Part shown: piece by piece, positions 42,238-49,807 of the stretch
Position numbering within the stretch: the first letter of the stretch is position 1
Layout: every line of letters starts with the position of its first letter
Source of the DNA: CAVQXR01 sp963717955
GTDB taxonomy: Bacteria; Actinomycetota; Thermoleophilia; Gaiellales; Gaiellaceae
Direction: 5' to 3'
DNA length: 64,000 bases
NCBI GenBank assembly: GCA_963717955.1
Contig: CAVQXR010000002.1
Span: 124,001-188,000 of the forward strand
The notes under the pieces: generated by a model
What the model saw: the letters and a program-made list of their open reading frames with translations, nothing else
What the model was told of the DNA's origin: nothing
The model's database searches: none
Made by a program: the position numbers and the translations under genes

Positions 42238-42711
42238 ATGAAACACAGCGCAACACTCACCGTCAACGGCATCCCCTACCCGGTCGAGATCGAGGCCGAT
42301 GCGAGCCTCCTTCGCGTCGTTCGCGAACAGATCGGGCTCACCGGCTCCAAGGAGGGCTGCGACGACTCGGAATGCGGGGCCTGCATGATGCTGCTCGACG
42401 GCAAGCCCGTGAACTCCTGCTCGTACCTCGCGCTGCAGGCCGAGGGAAGCGACATCGCGACGGTCGAGGGCCTTGCCCTCGACGACGAGCTGCACCCGCT
42501 CCAGCGTGCCTTCCTCGTGCAGGGAGGGGTGCAGTGCGGGTTCTGCACGCCGGGAATGCTCATCTCGGCGACCGCGCTGCTCGACCGGAACCCGAGCCCC
42601 AGCGAGGAGGATGTCCGCGTGGCGCTCTCCGGCAACCTCTGCCGGTGCACGGGCTACGACGGCCTCGTCAAGGCGGTGCTCTCGGTGGCCAAGGCGGGCT
42701 CGGCGGCCTGA
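42238..42711 (+). CDS. Molybdenum hydroxylase 2Fe-2S (small) subunit
   Basis: ATG 42238 gives 157 residues, eight bases after the FAD subunit. The plant-type ferredoxin cluster ligands are in KEGCDDSECGACMMLLDG with a later NSCSY, and the second cluster ligands are in GGVQCGFCTPGMLI and NLCRCTGYDG. Length and motifs match CoxS/XdhC-type small subunits. It completes the hydroxylase. No XdhC-like maturation or CoxD/E genes follow, so those are probably elsewhere. Confidence 0.95.
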   Translation: MKHSATLTVNGIPYPVEIEADASLLRVVREQIGLTGSKEGCDDSECGACMMLLDGKPVNSCSYLALQAEGSDIATVEGLALDDELHPLQRAFLVQGGVQCGFCTPGMLISATALLDRNPSPSEEDVRVALSGNLCRCTGYDGLVKAVLSVAKAGSAA

Positions 42712-42778
42712 CCAGCCCCCGATCGGTGTGCCCGGCGCGGATGTGCGTGCCGGGCCGGTCGGGCCGGTATCAGAGCTC

Positions 42779-43423
42779 TCAGGCGAGCGCCCGCTCGATC
42801 CAGGCCGGCAGCTCCCGGAGCAGCGCGGGATCGATCGTGTGCCCGCTTGCGCTCTCGTGGTAGCGGGCGTCGAGGCCGGCGGCCGAGAGCCGGTCGCGGG
42901 CGTCGTGCCCCCACTCGACGCCGATCACGGGGTCGAGCGTCCCGTGACCGACGGTGACGGGGAGGCCGGGGCGGTCGAGGTCGAGCTCGAACCCCTCGAC
43001 CGTCGGGATGAAGCCCGACAGGCCGATCACCGCGGCCGGCGTCGGTCGGCCGGCACCGAGGGCGAGTGCGTAGGACATCACCGCGCCCTGCGAGAACCCG
43101 CCGATCACCGTTCGCTCGGGCGGGACGCCGTTGTCGCCGAGGAAGCCGTCCAGCCAGGCGGCCGCGAGGGGAAGCGTGCCGTGGAACGTCGCCGGGTCGG
43201 GGAAGCCGATCCGGCGGACGGCGTACCAGTGCGCCCCTCCCGGCGGCAGGGCGAGGGGCGCCCGCGGCGTCACGCCGACGAGCCGGCGCTCGGGGTCGAG
43301 CAGGTCGAGCAGCCCGTGCAGGTCGCGCTCGTCCGCGCCGCGGCCGTGCAGCAGGACCAGCGCTCCCCGCGGCTCGCCGCGGGCAGGCCGCACGAGCGCC
43401 GCCAGCGTGTGCGTCTCGTTCAT
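42779..43423 (-). CDS. Phospholipase/carboxylesterase-family alpha/beta hydrolase
   Basis: A 214-residue hydrolase. The nucleophile Ser sits in VIGGFSQGAVMSYALALG, an oxyanion strand in ALVLLHGRGADERDLHGLL, the acidic residue near GHGTLDPVIGVEWG and the His in YHESASGHTIDP. This is the YpfH/acyl-protein thioesterase-like family, acting on small esters. Its ATG overlaps the stop of the upstream dioxygenase by four bases. This pairing of a ring-cleaving dioxygenase and an esterase also occurs in quinone-stress (Mhq) loci of Firmicutes. Confidence 0.9.
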   Translation of the reverse strand: MNETHTLAALVRPARGEPRGALVLLHGRGADERDLHGLLDLLDPERRLVGVTPRAPLALPPGGAHWYAVRRIGFPDPATFHGTLPLAAAWLDGFLGDNGVPPERTVIGGFSQGAVMSYALALGAGRPTPAAVIGLSGFIPTVEGFELDLDRPGLPVTVGHGTLDPVIGVEWGHDARDRLSAAGLDARYHESASGHTIDPALLRELPAWIERALA

Positions 43424-44346
43424 GCCCGGGCCCAGGCGGCCCGTGGGTCGGTGAGCGGGGTCAGCACGGGCTCGATCTGCGCCCGCATCGGCTCGAACCG
43501 CGGCGGGAGGACGAGCGACTCTCCGAGATGCTCGAGCGGCTCGTCGGTCGTGAAGCCGGGGCCCATCGTGGCGATCTCGAACAAGACGCCGCTCGGCTCG
43601 CGGAAGTAGATCGAGCGGAACCAGAAGCGGTCGACGACCGGGGTGGGCCTGGCGCCTGCTCGCTGCGCCACCTCGCGCCAGCCCTCGTGCTCGTCCATCG
43701 TCGACGACCAGGCAACGTGATGAACGGTTCCGGCGCCGGGCACGCCGGGCTCGGTGGGCGCTGGATCGTAGGCGTAGCGGCCGCCGCGCGTGGCCGCCCG
43801 CGTCTCCCAGCCGCCGTCCTCCGGCACGAAGCCGAGGCCGTCCTCGAGGAGCGCGCGGCTGCGCTGCGGGTCGCTGCTGTACGCCCGCACGCGGTCGAAC
43901 CCCTGGAGGGCGAGCTCGCGCGGGATCTCCGGGTGCCGGGCGACGAGCGGCTCGTCCGCCGTCTCGACGGCCGCGAGCTCGTGGTCGAGGCCTTCGGGAT
44001 CGGCGAAGCGCAGGCTTCCGTCCTCGCCTGCCGTCACGGCCACTCCCTCGTCGTCGAGCCGCCGGGCCCAGAAGTCGAGTGCTTCGCGGGAGCCGACCCG
44101 CCATGTGATCAGGTGGATCATGCCGTCGCCCGGCCGACCGCGTCTCGCGCCCGGGTACTCGAAGAAGGTGAGGTCGGCGCCGGGGCTCCCGAGCTCGTCC
44201 GCGTAGAAGAGGTGGTACACCGTCGGGTCGTCCTGGTTGACCGTCTTCTTCACGAGCCGGAGCCCGAGCACCCGGGTGTAGAAGTCGAGGTTCCGCGGAG
44301 CGTCCCCGGTGATGCAGGTCACGTGGTGGATGCCGTCGAGTCGCAT
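43420..44346 (-). CDS. Ring-cleaving dioxygenase of the MhqO/glyoxalase-like family
   Basis: ATG 44346 is chosen, with GGAGGAGC just upstream; the open frame extends to 44412 but its extra residues are not family-like. The 308-residue protein has two vicinal-oxygen-chelate modules. Metal ligands are visible in GIHHVTCITGDAPRNLDFY, GAGTVHHVAWSSTMDEHEGW and YFREPSGVLFEIATMGPG. The family comprises hydroquinone-type extradiol dioxygenases. It is the first gene of a two-gene operon with the esterase. A palindrome at 44401-44412 lies in its promoter. Confidence 0.88.
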   Translation of the reverse strand: MRLDGIHHVTCITGDAPRNLDFYTRVLGLRLVKKTVNQDDPTVYHLFYADELGSPGADLTFFEYPGARRGRPGDGMIHLITWRVGSREALDFWARRLDDEGVAVTAGEDGSLRFADPEGLDHELAAVETADEPLVARHPEIPRELALQGFDRVRAYSSDPQRSRALLEDGLGFVPEDGGWETRAATRGGRYAYDPAPTEPGVPGAGTVHHVAWSSTMDEHEGWREVAQRAGARPTPVVDRFWFRSIYFREPSGVLFEIATMGPGFTTDEPLEHLGESLVLPPRFEPMRAQIEPVLTPLTDPRAAWARA

Positions 44347-44400
44347 TGCTCCTCCGTTCGGTCGGCGCGGGCCTGGGTGCGGCGCCGTGATCCCTTGTAG

Positions 44401-44412
44401 TTGTGTACGCAA
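44401..44412 (-). promoter_or_regulatory. Candidate operator palindrome upstream of the dioxygenase gene
   Basis: TTGTGTACGCAA is a near-perfect 12-base palindrome (one mismatched pair), 55 bases before the dioxygenase start, in an AT-richer stretch. Mhq-type operons are commonly controlled by MarR/DUF24-type repressors that bind such sites. No such regulator gene lies nearby. Confidence 0.35.
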
Positions 44413-44623
44413 TCATGTTACCAGGAGGGTGCCGTCCGGCGACGGCTCCGCGAACGGGGATGGGTAGCGTTCACCGCGTGAGACCGCTGCTCGTGATCGA
44501 GCAGGAATGGCGGCTGGAGGGGCTGGGTCGATCTGCGGCGGCTCGTGACCGGACTTCCCATCCGGCTCGCGATCATCGATACTTCGCTGGTCCGACGACC
44601 CGAAGGAAAGAGGGAGCGTACGC

Positions 44624-44854
44624 ATGGGTTTTCTCGACAAGCTGTTCGGCCGGAGCAAGGAGTCGCAGGCAACGGATGCCGCCGGCGACGTCGCCGACAA
44701 GACCGCGGACGTTGCCGGTGACGCGGCCGGCACGACCGGGGACGTCGCGGGTGACGTGGCCGGCACGACCGGTGACGTTGCCGCCGACGCCGGCGAAGGT
44801 ACCGGTAGCGAAGGGAGCGGGAGCGAAGGGAGCGGCGGCCAGCGCTCCTACTAA
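44624..44854 (+). CDS. Low-complexity 76-residue protein with DVAG/TTGDVA repeats
   Basis: ATG 44624 follows GAGGGAG. The protein begins MGFLDKLFGRSKESQA, an amphipathic start also seen in small stress proteins, and continues with repeats of the type DVAGDVAGTTG, then a Gly/Ser/Glu-rich end. The composition is almost wholly G, A, D, T, V and S, so it is probably disordered or weakly helical. A strong terminator at 44863 follows. Function unknown; a CsbD-like stress role is a loose analogy only. Confidence 0.7.
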   Translation: MGFLDKLFGRSKESQATDAAGDVADKTADVAGDAAGTTGDVAGDVAGTTGDVAADAGEGTGSEGSGSEGSGGQRSY

Positions 44855-44862
44855 CCCCCTCC

Positions 44863-44903
44863 CGGGCAGCTCCGGCCCCATCGTGAGCCGGAGCTGCCCG
44901 TTT
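44863..44903 (+). terminator. Intrinsic terminator after the 76-residue protein gene
   Basis: CGGGCAGCTCCGGC (44863-44876) pairs perfectly with GCCGGAGCTGCCCG (44887-44900) around a 10-base loop and is followed by TTT. It is one of the clearest terminators in the window. Confidence 0.75.
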
Positions 44904-44976
44904 GGGGTGATGGCCCGGGTTGCGCCCCGAGCAACAGGAGCCGCCGCACTCGCGCACACTAGACTGACGGCGACGA

Positions 44977-45975
44977 ATGCAGGAGCCGCCCGCCACCTTC
45001 CGTGCCTTCGTCGCCGACCATGACGCCGGCGTTCCCACCGCCGTCCGCGAGCTCCATCTCGCCGAGCTCGGCGAGGACGGCGTGCTCGTTCGCGTCGAGT
45101 GGTCGTCGCTGAACTACAAGGACGCGCTCGCCGCGCGAGCGGACGGCAAGGTCGCGAGACGCTCGCCGCTCGTCGTCGGCGTCGATCTCGCCGGAGTGGT
45201 CCTCGGCTCCGACGACGCTCGCTTCGCGTCCGGGGACACCGTGCTCGCGCACGCCCATGAGATCGGCGTCGGCCATCACGGTGGGCTCGCGGAGCTGGCG
45301 AGGGTCCCGGGCGACTGGATCGTCCCACTCGCCGGCGGGCTCTCGCCCCGCGAGTCGATGATCCTCGGCACGGCAGGCTTCACGGCGGCGCTCAGCGTCG
45401 TCGAGCTCGAGCGCCACGGCCTGGCCCCCGACGCCGGGCCGGTACTCGTCACAGGGGCCACCGGCGGCGTCGGCAGTGCGGCGGTCGCGATCCTCGCTGC
45501 CCGCGGCTACGAGGTCCACGCGGGCACGGGCAAGGCCGACGCGCACGGCTGGCTGCGCGAGCTCGGGGCGGCCGAGATCCATGGCCGGGAAGAGATCGAA
45601 GCCCTCGCGGAGCGCCCGCTCTCCAAGCAGCTCTGGGCGGCGACGGTCGACAGCGTCGGTGGGCGCACGCTCGCGGGCGTCCTCAGCTCGACGCGCTACA
45701 GGGGCGCGGTCGCGGCCTCGGGGTTGACGGGTGGCGCCAGCCTCGAAACGACGGTGATGCCGTTCATCCTGCGCGCCGTGTCGCTGCTCGGCATCGACTC
45801 CGCCGCCACGCCGGAGCCGCTCCGCCACGAGGTATGGAGGCGGCTCGCCGCGGATCTCCGCCCGCGCGACCTCGACCTCCTCGTCGGCGCAGAGATCGAC
45901 CTGGACGCCGTGCAGGCTGGGCTCGACACGCTGCTCGCCGGCGGCGCGCGCGGCCGCTTCCTCGTCCGGCTCTGA
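44977..45975 (+). CDS. AcuI/YhdH-like acrylyl-CoA reductase family oxidoreductase (MDR superfamily)
   Basis: A 332-residue protein. Family motifs are VEWSSLNYKDALAARADGKV, PLVVGVDLAGVV, DTVLAHAHEIGVGHHGGLAE and the NADPH-binding VLVTGATGGVGSAAVAIL. The C-terminal half has LWAATVDSVGGRTLAGVLS and RGAVAASGLTGG, as in YhdH. No zinc site is seen, in line with quinone-reductase-type members. AcuI reduces acrylyl-CoA to propionyl-CoA with NADPH. Start ATG 44977; the gap to the previous terminator carries the promoter. Confidence 0.9.
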   Translation: MQEPPATFRAFVADHDAGVPTAVRELHLAELGEDGVLVRVEWSSLNYKDALAARADGKVARRSPLVVGVDLAGVVLGSDDARFASGDTVLAHAHEIGVGHHGGLAELARVPGDWIVPLAGGLSPRESMILGTAGFTAALSVVELERHGLAPDAGPVLVTGATGGVGSAAVAILAARGYEVHAGTGKADAHGWLRELGAAEIHGREEIEALAERPLSKQLWAATVDSVGGRTLAGVLSSTRYRGAVAASGLTGGASLETTVMPFILRAVSLLGIDSAATPEPLRHEVWRRLAADLRPRDLDLLVGAEIDLDAVQAGLDTLLAGGARGRFLVRL

Positions 45976-46076
45976 GTCGTTGGCCCGCCGGCTGACACCA
46001 CATGCCGCTGGAGAACGCGGAACCAAGCCGCCGTCTGCGCGATCGAGCGCTGCACCGCCATTCGATCCGCTCAGCG

Positions 46077-46115
46077 ATCAGAATTCCTACAGTAGAAGTT
46101 TGGAAATCAGAATTC
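46077..46115 (+). promoter_or_regulatory. Direct repeat ATCAGAATTC x2 upstream of mazEF
   Basis: ATCAGAATTC occurs at 46077-46086 and 46106-46115 (29-base spacing) in an AT-rich patch unusual for this genome. The second ends 39 bases before the antitoxin start. Toxin-antitoxin operons are autoregulated through such repeats. Confidence 0.4.
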
Positions 46116-46154
46116 GTATGTGCTACGGTCGCAGAGACAGTGAAGGAGGCCGGC

Positions 46155-46460
46155 ATGGACAAGCGTTCAGTGGCGACCCTTCGTGACCGCGGTCAGCTGA
46201 CGATCCCGGCCGGCGTACGGAAACAGGCCCAGCTCGAGGAAGGCGTAGTGGTCGAGTTCGAGGTGCTCGAGGAGGGGCTCCTCCTGCGCCCCAAGATCGT
46301 GCTCGACGACGTCCAGCTCGACGAAGACTTCATCCGTAGCGTGATCGACTCGACCGCGGCGGCGTACGCCGAGCTGCGCGCCGACGAGGAGGCTTGGGCG
46401 GACGAGTTGGCCGAGCGGGCGGTTCTCGAGGGATCCTTGGCGGACGGAGTCGAGGAGTAG
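46155..46460 (+). CDS. AbrB/MazE-type antitoxin
   Basis: ATG 46155 follows AAGGAGG by about five bases. The 101-residue protein has an N-terminal SpoVT/AbrB DNA-binding domain (SVATLRDRGQLTIPAGVRKQ, VEFEVLEEGLLLRPK) and an acidic C-terminal helix (RADEEAWADELAERAVLEG) suited to wrap and block a toxin. It is followed six bases later by a MazF-like gene. The AT-rich promoter carries duplicated repeats that may be its operator. Base composition differs a little from neighbours, which fits acquired DNA. Confidence 0.85.
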   Translation: MDKRSVATLRDRGQLTIPAGVRKQAQLEEGVVVEFEVLEEGLLLRPKIVLDDVQLDEDFIRSVIDSTAAAYAELRADEEAWADELAERAVLEGSLADGVEE

Positions 46461-46466
46461 CCAGGC

Positions 46467-46835
46467 GTGGCAGACGCGCGGTGGGGCGAAGTCTGGAACG
46501 TCGATTTCGGCGTTCCGAAGGGCCACGAGCAGGGCGCGGAGCGGCCGGCGGTCGTGGTCTCGTCAGACTGGTTCAACACGACAAAGGCGGAGCTCCACGT
46601 GGTCGTTCCGTTGAGCTCGAAGATCCGTGCTATCGGAACACACGTCCGGATCGATCCGCCCGAAGGCGGTCTCGAAGTTCCAAGCGATGCGATGTGTGAG
46701 CACATCCGTTCCGTCTCCGCCGATCGGTTCGCGACCAGGCGCGGGGTGCTCGACGTAACGACGATGGAAGAGCTGATCAAGCGGCTCAAGGTCCTTCTCC
46801 TGATGGACCGGAGGGGCTTGAGCAAGGACGGCTGA
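46467..46835 (+). CDS. MazF/PemK-family mRNA interferase toxin
   Basis: GTG 46467 gives 122 residues with the PemK fold: RWGEVWNVDFGVPKGHEQG at the start, RPAVVVSSDWFN, HVVVPLSSKIR and AMCEHIRSVSADRF. These are the conserved strands of MazF toxins, which cut single-stranded RNA at short motifs. It is co-transcribed with the upstream AbrB-type antitoxin. The usual catalytic Arg appears in the first strand region and a Ser in PLSS. It marks the left end of an accessory segment. Confidence 0.88.
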   Translation: MADARWGEVWNVDFGVPKGHEQGAERPAVVVSSDWFNTTKAELHVVVPLSSKIRAIGTHVRIDPPEGGLEVPSDAMCEHIRSVSADRFATRRGVLDVTTMEELIKRLKVLLLMDRRGLSKDG

Positions 46836-47257
46836 GCCCACCAGCGCCTCCGCGCCTTCCATGTCTGCCCTTCGAGTTGAGGAACGTGAGCACACGGCGA
46901 TTCACGTCGTCATCAAACTGCAGGAACGTCGAGCTGCCTCGTCGCCTCAGGCGGGCGAGCAGATCCTCGATGCCGGCGACTGCTGCCCGGACTACGACCT
47001 CTTCCTCCTCGAGGGAGACGGCAATCCCAGTGGGGGTGTGCGAGGGCGCGGGACGACCGATCGCAACACCCCGGCAGGGAAGGAACGGGAGCGACGGGAC
47101 TCGAACCCGCGACCTCCGGCGTGACAGGCCGGATCCAGGGTTGCGGTCACATCCGGCAAGGTTGGGAAAAGAGCGGTCTGAGCAGGGATTTCTTCGGATG
47201 ACGTATCGGTTGGAACCGGCCCGCTCCGGCTGCCTGCGGCTGCAACCTGTGTAGCTC
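46836..47257. other. Gene-poor stretch with the partial tRNA-Asp
   Basis: This 420-base gap after mazF holds the duplicated tRNA-Asp 3' end (47085-47132). A minus-strand frame across 46786-47060 reads SLEEEEVVVRAAVAGIEDL and FDDDVNRRVLTFL, which looks protein-like, but it has no usable start codon and overlaps mazF, so it is at most a remnant. Confidence 0.35.
47085..47132 (-). repeat. Partial tRNA-Asp 3' end (candidate attachment-site duplicate)
   Basis: These 48 bases match exactly 49673-49720, the 3' half of the intact tRNA-Asp (T arm, variable loop, part of the anticodon arm to the GGCCGG of the stem), on the same strand. The match stops inside the anticodon stem. A short copy of a tRNA 3' end at a distance is the classic trace of integrase-mediated insertion. 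No integrase lies between the copies (2.6 kb apart), so the element is a remnant or the event was a duplication. Confidence 0.75.
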
Positions 47258-47416
47258 ATGTTCGCGGATCGCCTCTATCTCTCGCGTCCGACGGTCAAGA
47301 CGCACGTCGCGTCGATCTACGGCAAGCTCGCCGTCCAGAACCGATCCGAAGCGGTCGAGATCATCGATCAGTTCGGCCTCGGATCGATCAAGAGCACGGT
47401 CACGCACCCGGATTGA
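47258..47416 (+). pseudogene. Remnant of a LuxR-type response regulator (HTH only)
   Basis: ATG 47258 opens 52 codons that read as the second half of a LuxR HTH (ADRLYLSRPTVKTHVASIYG) and a typical tail (LAVQNRSEAVEIIDQFGLG). There is a stop directly upstream and no receiver domain. The full family is about 200 residues longer. It is a decayed fragment inside the tRNA-flanked segment. Confidence 0.7.
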
Positions 47417-47655
47417 GATTGCCGCCGAGGCTGCGAACCGCCGAGGTTCTGCGATCTCAACCTCTTTGGCCGATGACGCATCGATCGCCGCTGTCGTAGC
47501 TTCAAGTCACTGAGGGAAGCCGTGGGCGTCCCGTGAGACTTGGCGGAGGAGGTGCTCGATGTCGACCGGCCAGCCGCACGTCGTCGGCGCCGCTCCGCCG
47601 CCGCACACCCGCTCCGCGTGATCGCGGGCCAAGAGAAAGGGAGGAACGATGGACA
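47417..47655. other. Intergenic segment before the DUF1269-like gene
   Basis: No convincing gene. A GGAGGAGG tract precedes an ATG at 47559 with a 20-codon frame (MSTGQPHVVGAAPP start), too short to support. The promoter of the stress-type operon is expected here. Confidence 0.3.
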
Positions 47656-48177
47656 GTGACAAATCTCGTGCTCGTGGTCGGCTCGTACGCCGATGCCGGG
47701 GCAGCGAACGACGACTTCAGCGCGCTGAAGGCCGGCCAGGACGCCGGCGAGTACCAGGTCGTCGGGGCCGTCGTGATGAATCGCGACGCAAGCGGTAAAG
47801 TCGATGTCAAGGAGCATGGCGACGCGCATGTTGGCGGAGGGGCCGCCCTCGGCGGTACCGCCGGACTCGTCGTCGGTCTATTCGCGCCGCCGCTGCTGGC
47901 GGCGACTGCGATCGGTGCTGGGATCGGTGCTGGGATCGGCGCCTTGAGCAAGCGGCACGAGGAGAAGCAGCTCGGCGTCGAGCTTGAGGAATACCTGCCG
48001 CCGGGATCCTCAGCGGTCGTGGCGGTCGTTGACGACGTTCATGCCGACAAGGTCGAGAACGCTCTCGTCAAGTCGGACATGAGGATCAACAAGGCGATCG
48101 ACTCGGGCGACTACGACGAGGTGCAGAAGGCGATCGCGAAGTCCTCCGACGAGGTCTCGGACGCGATCACTTCGTAA
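47656..48177 (+). CDS. DUF1269-like membrane-associated stress protein
   Basis: GTG 47656, eleven bases after AGGGAGG, gives 173 residues. The protein starts TNLVLVVGSYADAGAANDDF, has a charged strand pair (KVDVKEHGDAHVG), a Gly/Ala-rich hydrophobic hairpin (GTAGLVVGLFAPPLLAATAI then GAGIGAGIGALSK) and a helical end (VDDVHADKVENALVKSD). This follows the DUF1269/COG4803 plan of a small alpha/beta domain with a glycine-zipper membrane segment. Function in that family is unknown. It lies just upstream of the carbonic anhydrase on the same strand. Confidence 0.75.
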   Translation: MTNLVLVVGSYADAGAANDDFSALKAGQDAGEYQVVGAVVMNRDASGKVDVKEHGDAHVGGGAALGGTAGLVVGLFAPPLLAATAIGAGIGAGIGALSKRHEEKQLGVELEEYLPPGSSAVVAVVDDVHADKVENALVKSDMRINKAIDSGDYDEVQKAIAKSSDEVSDAITS

Positions 48178-48247
48178 TGCACGAGGGCGGGAGCGCCGGC
48201 AGTGCTCCGGGTGCGGACACCAACCGAAAATTCAAGGAGGAAGAACG

Positions 48248-49087
48248 ATGTCGCGCACACTTTCACTGGGCCTACTGTTCACGGTGCTCTCGCTCCTGGT
48301 CGTCGCGGGCTGCGGAGGCAGCTCCGACGGCGACGAAGCCGCGGGCGAGCCGCTCGCGTGGAACCAGAACCCCGAGGACGCAAGCCTCGGCCCGGACAAC
48401 TGGGGCTCGCTCGATGAGACATTCGAGCAGTGCCTCGCCGGGAACGGCCAGTCGCCCGTCGACATTGCTGCGACCGTGCAGGCCGATCTGCCGCCGCTCG
48501 AGTTCGACTACACGGCGACGCCGCTCGTCGTGGAGAACACCGGGCACACCATCGAGGTGCCGATGCCGGAGTCGAGCGACCTCACGCTGACGATCGACGA
48601 TGAGGAGTACCGCCTCGAGCAGTACCACTTCCACGCGCCGAGCGAGCACACGCTGAACGGCGAGTCCTACGACATCGAGGCCCACTTCGTGCACAAGAAC
48701 GAGGCGGGGGAGGTCGCGGTCGTCGGTGTCTTCCTCGACGAGGAGCAATCGCCGACCGAGCTCCTCGACTCGGTGCTGACGAACGCTCCCGAGGAGGCCG
48801 GGGAGGAGGTCGAGGTCGAGGAGCAGCGAAATCCGATGGAGCTGCTTCCGGCCGAAGGGGCAAACGTCGTGAGCAGCTACTACGCGTACCCCGGGTCGTT
48901 GACGACGCCCGGCTGCTCCGAGGGCGTCCGCTGGAACGTGCTTAAGGACACGCTCGGAGCCTCGCCGTCGGCGACGGCCCGCCTGCACGAGCTCATCGCG
49001 GGCTTCCCGGAGTACGACGGCTACGAGAACAACAACCGACCGACGCAGCCACTCAACGATCGTGAGATCGAGAGCAGCCGCGACTGA
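48248..49087 (+). CDS. Alpha-class carbonic anhydrase, lipoprotein
   Basis: ATG 48248 follows AAGGAGGAAG. A lipobox (LVVAGC, Cys22) anchors the 279-residue protein outside the membrane. Zinc ligands are His127 and His129 (QYHFHAPSEHTLNG) and His146 (EAHFVHK). The disulfide pair Cys62/Cys223, the GQSPVDI motif near 68 and SLTTPGCSEGVRW near the end are all present. It hydrates CO2 to bicarbonate. The alpha class is sporadic in bacteria, and the gene lies inside a segment flanked by duplicated tRNA ends, so horizontal transfer is plausible. An acidic stretch (EEAGEEVEVEEQ) is inserted in the second half. Confidence 0.93.
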   Translation: MSRTLSLGLLFTVLSLLVVAGCGGSSDGDEAAGEPLAWNQNPEDASLGPDNWGSLDETFEQCLAGNGQSPVDIAATVQADLPPLEFDYTATPLVVENTGHTIEVPMPESSDLTLTIDDEEYRLEQYHFHAPSEHTLNGESYDIEAHFVHKNEAGEVAVVGVFLDEEQSPTELLDSVLTNAPEEAGEEVEVEEQRNPMELLPAEGANVVSSYYAYPGSLTTPGCSEGVRWNVLKDTLGASPSATARLHELIAGFPEYDGYENNNRPTQPLNDREIESSRD

Positions 49088-49273
49088 CTACGGCCATTCC
49101 ATCTGGCCGCGTTGAGGCCGAAATGGGCGTCTGACCGATCGGCGTGCTCGATCGTCTCGACGCGATCGCCCATCGCGAGATCACGGGGCAGGTCTAAGCG
49201 TTGACCTGGCGGCTACTCCCGGGAATCGGATAGGTGCCGTCAGGATCTCCTGACGCAGGGAGCGAGGTAGGCG

Positions 49274-49579
49274 ATGGTCGTAAGGAGAGAACCACGAGTG
49301 CGCATAGTCGGCCGTGGGGACCGACTGCGATTGCAGACGCTGGGCGACTGGGAGGCGGCCCCGATTCACGCTCTTCGCGAGTGTCGGCGAGCAGCGACCG
49401 CGTTAGAAAAGGCGATGTGGCAGACCGTGGCCCAGGCGCGACAGGCGGGCCATAGCTGGACAGAGATCGGGGATTCGCTCGGCGTGACGAAGCAGACTGC
49501 GTGGCAGCGCTTCTCCGGCGAGATGCGCCACCCGATCACCGGCGAGACAATCGACAGGACGGAGACCGACTGCACCTGA
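49274..49579 (+). CDS. Small helix-turn-helix DNA-binding protein
   Basis: ATG 49274 gives 101 residues. The middle is an HTH common in actinobacteria: VAQARQAGHSWTEIGDSLGV followed by TKQTAWQRFSGEM. A helical segment (ECRRAATALEKAMWQTV) precedes it. The N-terminal 25 residues are basic and poorly conserved in appearance, so a later start is possible. It is the last gene before the intact tRNA-Asp. Its target may be the upstream stress genes, but there is no direct sign. Confidence 0.7.
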   Translation: MVVRREPRVRIVGRGDRLRLQTLGDWEAAPIHALRECRRAATALEKAMWQTVAQARQAGHSWTEIGDSLGVTKQTAWQRFSGEMRHPITGETIDRTETDCT

Positions 49580-49673
49580 TACCGTCGCCCGTCTGGATCG
49601 TAGGGCACGGTACGGGCACGCGAGGCGGAGGCCTCCGAGGGCGAGTAGCCCTCAAACCCGCATGAACAGTGGA

Positions 49674-49747
49674 CGGGAGCGACGGGACTCGAACCCGCGA
49701 CCTCCGGCGTGACAGGCCGGCGTTCTAACCAGCTGAACTACGCCCCC
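49674..49747 (-). tRNA. tRNA-Asp (anticodon GTC)
   Basis: On the minus strand the 74 bases fold into a full cloverleaf: acceptor GGGGGCG/CGCTCCC (one G-T), D arm GTTCAGCTGGTTAGAAC, anticodon stem CCGGC/GCCGG around CTGTCAC (anticodon GTC), T arm GCGGG TTCGAGT CCCGT, and discriminator G. CCA is not encoded. Its 3' half is duplicated 2.6 kb away at 47085. Confidence 0.96.
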
Positions 49748-49807
49748 GAGCCGGCGCATTGTAGCTTGACGCAGACGGCGCGGCCCGGGTATACGGGAGC
49801 GAGCGCG

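Noticed and set aside
46786..47067. Minus-strand frame with SLEEEEVVVRAAVAG-like sequence
   Set aside because: Protein-like but without a usable start codon and overlapping mazF; at best a remnant.
47559..47621. 20-codon frame after a GGAGGAGG tract
   Set aside because: Too short, no hydrophobic or conserved features, and followed by the real start of the DUF1269-like gene.
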